Below, piece after piece: positions 61,501 to 64,000 of a stretch of DNA of 64,000 bases. Positions within the stretch are counted from its first letter, which is position 1; each line of letters begins with the position of its first letter. Under the pieces are notes generated by a model, which saw only the letters and a list, made by a program, of their open reading frames with translations, was not told the origin of the DNA and searched no databases. Made by a program: the position numbers and the translations under genes. This DNA is from Opisthocomus hoazin (lineage: Eukaryota; Chordata; Aves; Opisthocomiformes; Opisthocomidae), in assembly GCF_030867145.1 (NCBI RefSeq), contig NC_134414.1:77118504-77182503 (forward strand), given 5' to 3'.

Positions 61501-63914
61501 TTATAGTATGGTGTATGTAGTCACTGACAAGCTGCTGACTAGTAATTTGGGGGAAAATAGGAACAGAATTTTTCCGTAGCTTAATATTCAGTAATATGTA
61601 CAGACCTATCTGCAGAGAGAGATTACTATGTGGGGGAGTTCTGGGTGTTTTTTTCTGGACTATGGTGTGAATCAATATAGTATTAAGAACCTTTTCATCA
61701 ACAGGTAACAGTACAGAAATTGTGTAAAATAAAATCCATAATTTTTATTTTATTTATGTTCATTCTGTTGAACTGGTAAGACAAATAACGTAAAAATAAA
61801 TACCAATATTATTTTCCAAGCAGAAATTAGAGTACCTGATAAGCTGGACTCATCAGTCTGGGGGCATCAGGATTCCACACATGTCAATGGAGCTGACTTC
61901 AATCTCACTGTTCTGTCCATGGCTGAAATAGCTTCATGTAGTTATGAAGCCAGGTAGGTGAAAGTTACCTATCAGGTTGGTTGAAAATCTCATACAGATA
62001 GGCATAGAATGTCCAAAAATAGCAGTTGTTGTGTCAGTTTCTTTAAATTTATCAAGAGAGGATTTTTTTCATGTTTTCGGAATTTGTATTTATATAGGTT
62101 GTTAGAATTTAACACAAGGTCTTCCATATGGATGCTGCTGCTTTTTAAACACTGCTTCATAGCTCTCAACCTAACCTACATGTTACTTGAAAGAAAGCCG
62201 ATTAAGGAAAAACTTATGCCATTCACTGTGATATTGTTGATTTCATAATGTTATCTTCACTTCTTTGTGTCGAAATTGCATTCTTTTGTGGAAGTAAGAA
62301 CACTTCGTTACTGAAGGTTTTAATCAAACAGTAAGCATGATTACTAAACTTAAAACCATTTCTTGCACAGATTATGTTGAGCTTCCCCGATAACATAGCT
62401 TGCAAGTGTTCAGAACGTGAAACAACTTGTTATAAATACAAGTACAGTGTTGGAAATACAATTTTCTTCCCTGATAGAAATAATTCCAGAAATTATTCCT
62501 TCATTGGAACCTTTCTGAAGCATGCTAGGATAGGCATTTGTATCTCAAGAAGTTAGAGTTTATTTATTACGGGAGCATAATTTTGTAACCTTGCATAGTG
62601 GAATATAAAATCCGTTACCTTAGTCACTGTAGTGGTAATAGTGACTACACAGTGTATTATATGCGTGGTTTTAATTTGAAACAGAAGATGGCAAGTAGTG
62701 CTTTCTGGAAACTTTGTCTTAAGCATGTTCCCAAAGGCAGGCTGACCATGCTGCATGCCTGAATATTATACAGCTAATGCAAGTACTCTTATCTGCAGTT
62801 ATTTTTATTACCTGTGAAATTGCTAGTAGTTGGACTAAATTCCTTTTTATTGGTAATTAATTTTTGTGGGAAAAGACAAATACTTAATTTGGAAATACCC
62901 CGTAATAATTTGTGGGGAAAGTTGGTACTGTGTTTATTTGTGGGTTTTTTTATTATTTAATTTTAGACAAGTTGGAATAAAGAATGGCATGTTTTTTGGA
63001 CAAGCAAAAAAGTTGTGTCCAAATCTTCAAGCAGTTTCGTATGATTTTGATGCGTACAAAGAAGTTGCACGGACAGTATATGAAATATTAGCAAGGTAAT
63101 GTGCTGTTTGTTTACATGATCTTTCATGGCAAGGTTATCAAGCATATTTTATTTGCAGCTGCTGAATGCCATTGTTCAATTTATTATTTTCATCTCCACA
63201 TTGCTCTTCAGCTTCAATAAAGTCATTCCTATTTGAGATCTTCCTTTTGTAGTATTTTTGTGATTTTGAGCACCATGCTGCTTCTGAGCATTCTTTTTTC
63301 TTGAAGCCAAGTCCTGTAAACAGTCAACATCTGGCTTACGAAGGAGTCATTGTTTAATTTTTTACTGATTACGCTATGAGAAGCAGATCCCTGGTTGAGA
63401 TTCTTCTGAGAGGTTTTTTGAGTAACTTAAGAATGGGTTATTGGAGTAACTTCTATTAGAAACTGCTAGCTGGTTTAAAACGCACTTCAACAAAACTTGA
63501 AATTTGTTATTGTCAATGAAGAAGTATTCAACTCCTCCCCCAGCTATTCCTTTAAAATCATGATGTATGTTGAAATTAGTCCTATATTAGTAATGTTATT
63601 GTAATTTGCTGTTCTAGCATTTTTAGTGTGTAAGTGATGTGTTATACAAAATAAGCAGGGAAATGCCACCACAAAAGGAAGACTTTATTTGCTACATATT
63701 TGTTTTAACAGATGGTGAGCAGTTGCTGGTGTTTCACCTCCTTTACTTTGTGTTGATAGCTATACTCATAACATCGAAGCAGTCAGTTGTGATGAAGCAC
63801 TAGTAGATATCACTGAAATCCTTACAGAGACCAGATTGACTCCTGATGAACTCGCAAATGCTATCCGCACCGAAATCAAGGCCCAAACTAAATGCACTGC
63901 TTCTGTTGGGATGG
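40490..63914 (+). CDS. REV1: REV1, Y-family translesion DNA polymerase (dCMP transferase), N-terminal half; 10 coding exons
   Basis: REV1 inserts dCMP opposite abasic sites and template G, and recruits other translesion polymerases in the nucleus. The coding segments are 40490-40546, 41364-41496, 43307-43475, 50547-50696, 52791-53503, 55334-55441, 56960-57076, 61821-61953, 62967-63095 and 63760-63914. Together they give 1,864 nt, that is 621 codons and one base, with all phases matching. Domains: BRCT about residues 49-136 (TTHI and PEWI motifs, W116); acidic and Ser-rich linker about 170-350; N-digit and G-loop with R361-L362 in SRLHHIS; polymerase core with D426 in HVDMDCFF and D581-E582 in SCDEALVD. 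Human REV1 is about 1,251 residues, so half the protein lies beyond the window. No frameshift or stop interrupts it. Confidence 0.96.
40547..41363 (+). other. REV1: REV1 intron 2
   Basis: Starts GTATGT and ends AACTAG. Unique AT-rich sequence with no repeat or extra exon recognised. Confidence 0.9.
41364..41496 (+). CDS. REV1: REV1 exon 3 (residues 20-64, start of BRCT)
   Basis: Begins GGTGGGTAC after TAG and ends ACAG before GTGAAG. It encodes [15 protein letters not shown] and then the first BRCT strand, [13 protein letters not shown]. It ends with one base over (phase 1), which joins AT of the next exon to make D64. Confidence 0.95.
41497..43306 (+). other. REV1: REV1 intron 3, with a C16 homopolymer
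   Basis: GTGAAG to TTTCATAG. It contains a pyrimidine-rich stretch with 16 consecutive C at 42,689-42,704. Otherwise unique sequence. Confidence 0.85.
43307..43475 (+). CDS. REV1: REV1 exon 4 (residues 64-120, BRCT core)
   Basis: Encodes [16 protein letters not shown], then [17 protein letters not shown] and VVRPEWIME, the core of the BRCT fold with the conserved GG turn and the signature Trp (W116). In the family this domain binds PCNA and 5'-phosphorylated primer-template ends. The donor AAAG/GTAAGT is strong and the exon ends in phase 2. Confidence 0.96.
45206..46280 (-). mobile_element. CR1 LINE, 5'-truncated, antisense in REV1 intron 4
   Basis: The 3' end is at 45,206 (cacagaatcatagaatgtt). 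The minus strand encodes, in broken frames, the segment [44 protein letters not shown] and on to [17 protein letters not shown]. It keeps more of the RT than the other copies. A stop interrupts it near 45,830 and again near 46,003, so it is inactive. Confidence 0.93.
47751..49192 (+). mobile_element. Old CR1 LINE, sense orientation in REV1 intron 4
   Basis: Degraded plus-strand CR1. It shows a remnant of the RT motif reading [12 protein letters not shown] near 48,058-48,090, a FADDTK-like remnant (agtttgtggatgacagcaaa) near 48,307-48,326, the GKCRVLH-equivalent near 48,425-48,450, a run to ggacagtgtttggactagag near 49,115, and tgaattctgtgat at the end. There are many stops and indels. It is clearly older than the antisense copies. 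Confidence 0.85.
50547..50696 (+). CDS. REV1: REV1 exon 5 (residues 120-170, end of BRCT)
   Basis: Encodes [18 protein letters not shown] (last BRCT helix) and [20 protein letters not shown]. The donor is set at GGGT/GTAAGT because only that choice joins in frame to the next exon (V170). Phase 2. BRCT proper ends at about residue 136. Confidence 0.94.
50697..52790 (+). other. REV1: REV1 intron 5
   Basis: GTAAGT to TCTGTTTCAG. It holds one CR1 scrap at 51.4 kb; otherwise unique AT-rich sequence. Confidence 0.85.
51411..51484 (-). mobile_element. CR1 LINE 3'-end scrap
   Basis: About 75 bp of the CR1 3' end (gtagaatggttgaggttgga, agagacctctggaggtcatc, tggtccaatg). Antisense to REV1. Confidence 0.85.
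52791..53503 (+). CDS. REV1: REV1 exon 6, the large linker exon (residues 170-408)
   Basis: A single 713-nt exon. It encodes a poorly ordered linker with an acidic run ([10 protein letters not shown], 190-199 region) and a Ser-rich run near 318-330, then the conserved block [22 protein letters not shown]361 and L362 there correspond to the human R357 and L358, which pair with the incoming dCTP and flip out the template [11 protein letters not shown] and FPGREKLKK follow. The donor is ACAG/GTAGAT. The linker is less conserved than either flank, as in other vertebrates. Confidence 0.95.
53504..55333 (+). other. REV1: REV1 intron 6
   Basis: GTAGAT to CATACTAG. Unique AT-rich sequence; no repeat or exon recognised. 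Confidence 0.85.
55334..55441 (+). CDS. REV1: REV1 exon 7 (residues 408-444, first catalytic Asp)
   Basis: Encodes [14 protein letters not shown], the first Y-family polymerase motif. D426 is the metal ligand equivalent to human D423, and the FF pair (430-431) is the steric-gate region that excludes ribonucleotides. NRPDLKG, common to the family, follows. The exon ends in phase 1 before GTCAGT. Confidence 0.96.
55442..56959 (+). other. REV1: REV1 intron 7
   Basis: GTCAGT to TCTCCACAG. Unique sequence with a G-rich run near 55,801-55,822. Confidence 0.85.
56960..57076 (+). CDS. REV1: REV1 exon 8 (residues 444-482)
   Basis: Encodes [20 protein letters not shown] and [13 protein letters not shown]. 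This is the fingers side of the polymerase core and contains the start of a REV1-specific insertion. The exon ends GCAG/GTACAG in phase 1. Confidence 0.95.
57905..58026 (+). repeat. 38-bp near-perfect inverted repeat with a 46-nt loop
   Basis: The left arm 57,905-57,942 (starting taccacaaggttgg) and right arm 57,989-58,026 (ending aaccttgtggta) are complementary over 38 bases. Two positions differ. In the plus-strand RNA both are G-U wobbles, so the REV1 pre-mRNA can fold an uninterrupted 38-bp stem. In the minus-strand RNA they would be C-A mismatches. It could be a miniature foldback element, a young hairpin RNA gene, or a chance inverted duplication. Confidence 0.9.
59416..59470. repeat. 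A-rich low-complexity stretch
   Basis: An A12 run followed by aaac/aaat-rich sequence. It may be the decayed tail of an old retroposed sequence, but no source sequence is recognisable before it. Confidence 0.6.
59931..60240 (-). mobile_element. Coiled-coil coding relic, possibly LINE (L1/Tx1-type) ORF1
   Basis: The minus strand 60,203-59,931 is open for 90 codons. The product is highly charged and coiled-coil-like: SPHELMESL, then [18 protein letters not shown], then [20 protein letters not shown]. The pattern of spaced Leu/Val/Met among Lys/Glu resembles the coiled coil of LINE-1 or Tx1 ORF1 proteins. After the stop, the same frame gives a stretch like [10 protein letters not shown], where such proteins have RRNNLRI-like residues. 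It is antisense to REV1 and not a REV1 exon. The origin is inferred and uncertain. Confidence 0.4.
61818..61823 (+). promoter_or_regulatory. REV1: Tandem NAGNAG splice acceptor of REV1 exon 9
   Basis: The acceptor reads AAGCAG. Use of the first AG starts the exon at 61,821 (adds Ala483, giving GKAAEI). Use of the second starts it at 61,824 (GKAEI). Both stay in frame. Mammalian REV1 is reported in two forms differing by one alanine at this place, so the site appears conserved. Confidence 0.8.
61821..61953 (+). CDS. REV1: REV1 exon 9 (residues 483-527)
   Basis: Encodes [17 protein letters not shown], a variable loop, then [14 protein letters not shown], whose SCSYEAR is a conserved Y-family motif. 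The loop appears about eight residues longer than the human one, by memory of that sequence. The exon ends GCCAG/GTAGGT in phase 2. The start shown assumes the first of two tandem acceptors. Confidence 0.94.
61954..62966 (+). other. REV1: REV1 intron 9
   Basis: GTAGGT to AATTTTAG. Unique AT-rich sequence, no exon or repeat recognised. Confidence 0.85.
62967..63095 (+). CDS. REV1: REV1 exon 10 (residues 527-570)
   Basis: Encodes [20 protein letters not shown] and [18 protein letters not shown]. The first part completes the YEAR..GIKNGM motif. The second is the conserved helix leading into the palm. Ends GCAAG/GTAATG in phase 2. Confidence 0.96.
63096..63759 (+). other. REV1: REV1 intron 10
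   Basis: GTAATG to GTTGATAG. Unique sequence. Confidence 0.85.
63760..63914 (+). CDS. REV1: REV1 exon 11 (residues 570-622, catalytic Asp-Glu pair)
   Basis: Encodes [21 protein letters not shown]581 and E582 are the second catalytic pair, matching human D570-E571. [22 protein letters not shown] follows, the start of the segment that in Y-family enzymes contains the conserved SxGIx motif. The exon ends ATGG/GTAAGT in phase 1, and the gene continues past the window. Confidence 0.96.
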
Positions 63915-64000
63915 GTAAGTACCTTATTTCATTTCTGTTTACAAACAGTGCCTGCTATTGTTATGTGTATCAAAGCTATGTAAGATTGCTAAAACTCTTC
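63915..64000 (+). other. REV1: REV1 intron 11, cut by the window end
   Basis: Begins GTAAGT. Only 86 bases are present. Confidence 0.9.

Larger units (their letters stand above)
57077..61820 (+). other. REV1: REV1 intron 8 (about 4.7 kb)
   Basis: GTACAG to TTTCCAAG. It contains a long T-rich tract (57,844-57,868), the inverted repeat at 57.9-58.0 kb, an A-rich stretch at about 59,416-59,470 and a LINE ORF1-like relic at 59.9-60.2 kb. No further coding exon. Confidence 0.85.

Noticed and set aside
1..64000. Search for tRNA, snRNA, CRISPR arrays, operons or bacterial-type systems
   Set aside because: No tRNA A/B-box pairs, snRNA motifs or regularly spaced repeats were seen. The window is vertebrate DNA, so prokaryotic systems are not expected.

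Overview
The window is from a bird genome. Twelve fragments of CR1 LINEs are readily recognisable, most of them 5'-truncated with avian-type 3' ends (short repeats of the ATTCTGTG type read from the 3' side). There is also one solo-LTR-like element of an avian ERVL-type family, no SINE clutter, and the 5' half of the vertebrate gene REV1. The LTR family is one I associate with Neoaves, so a non-galliform bird is likelier than chicken, but I could not test this.

Positions 1 to about 24,450 are intergenic. No protein-coding gene is supported there. This part holds six CR1 copies, the ERVL-type LTR at about 8.39-9.52 kb, two older CR1/L3-type relics (about 12.2-12.7 kb and 14.9-15.3 kb), and unique sequence. 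From 24,450 to 26,300 lies a strong CpG island with GC boxes, an E-box, GGA and CGG repeats, and what is probably the non-coding first exon of REV1, ending at 25,572.

From 25,573 to the end of the window is REV1 on the + strand. After a 15 kb first intron, the start codon is at 40,490. Ten coding exons (exons 2 to 11) follow, all with GT-AG borders and phases that join without a break, giving 621 complete codons plus one base. They encode the BRCT domain, the acidic/serine-rich linker, the N-digit region with the template-replacing Arg-Leu pair, and the start of the Y-family polymerase core with its catalytic Asp and Asp-Glu residues. The rest of the protein (little finger, ubiquitin-binding motifs, C-terminal Pol zeta/Y-polymerase scaffold) lies beyond 64,000. 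REV1 inserts dCMP opposite abasic sites and damaged G, and acts as the scaffold of translesion synthesis.

No undescribed multi-gene system is visible. The best leads are small regulatory or structural features of REV1: a tandem NAGNAG acceptor at exon 9; two upstream ORFs, one ending in an AUGA overlap with the REV1 start codon; a 38-bp intronic hairpin that is uninterrupted only in the sense transcript; and a LINE ORF1-like coiled-coil relic in intron 8.
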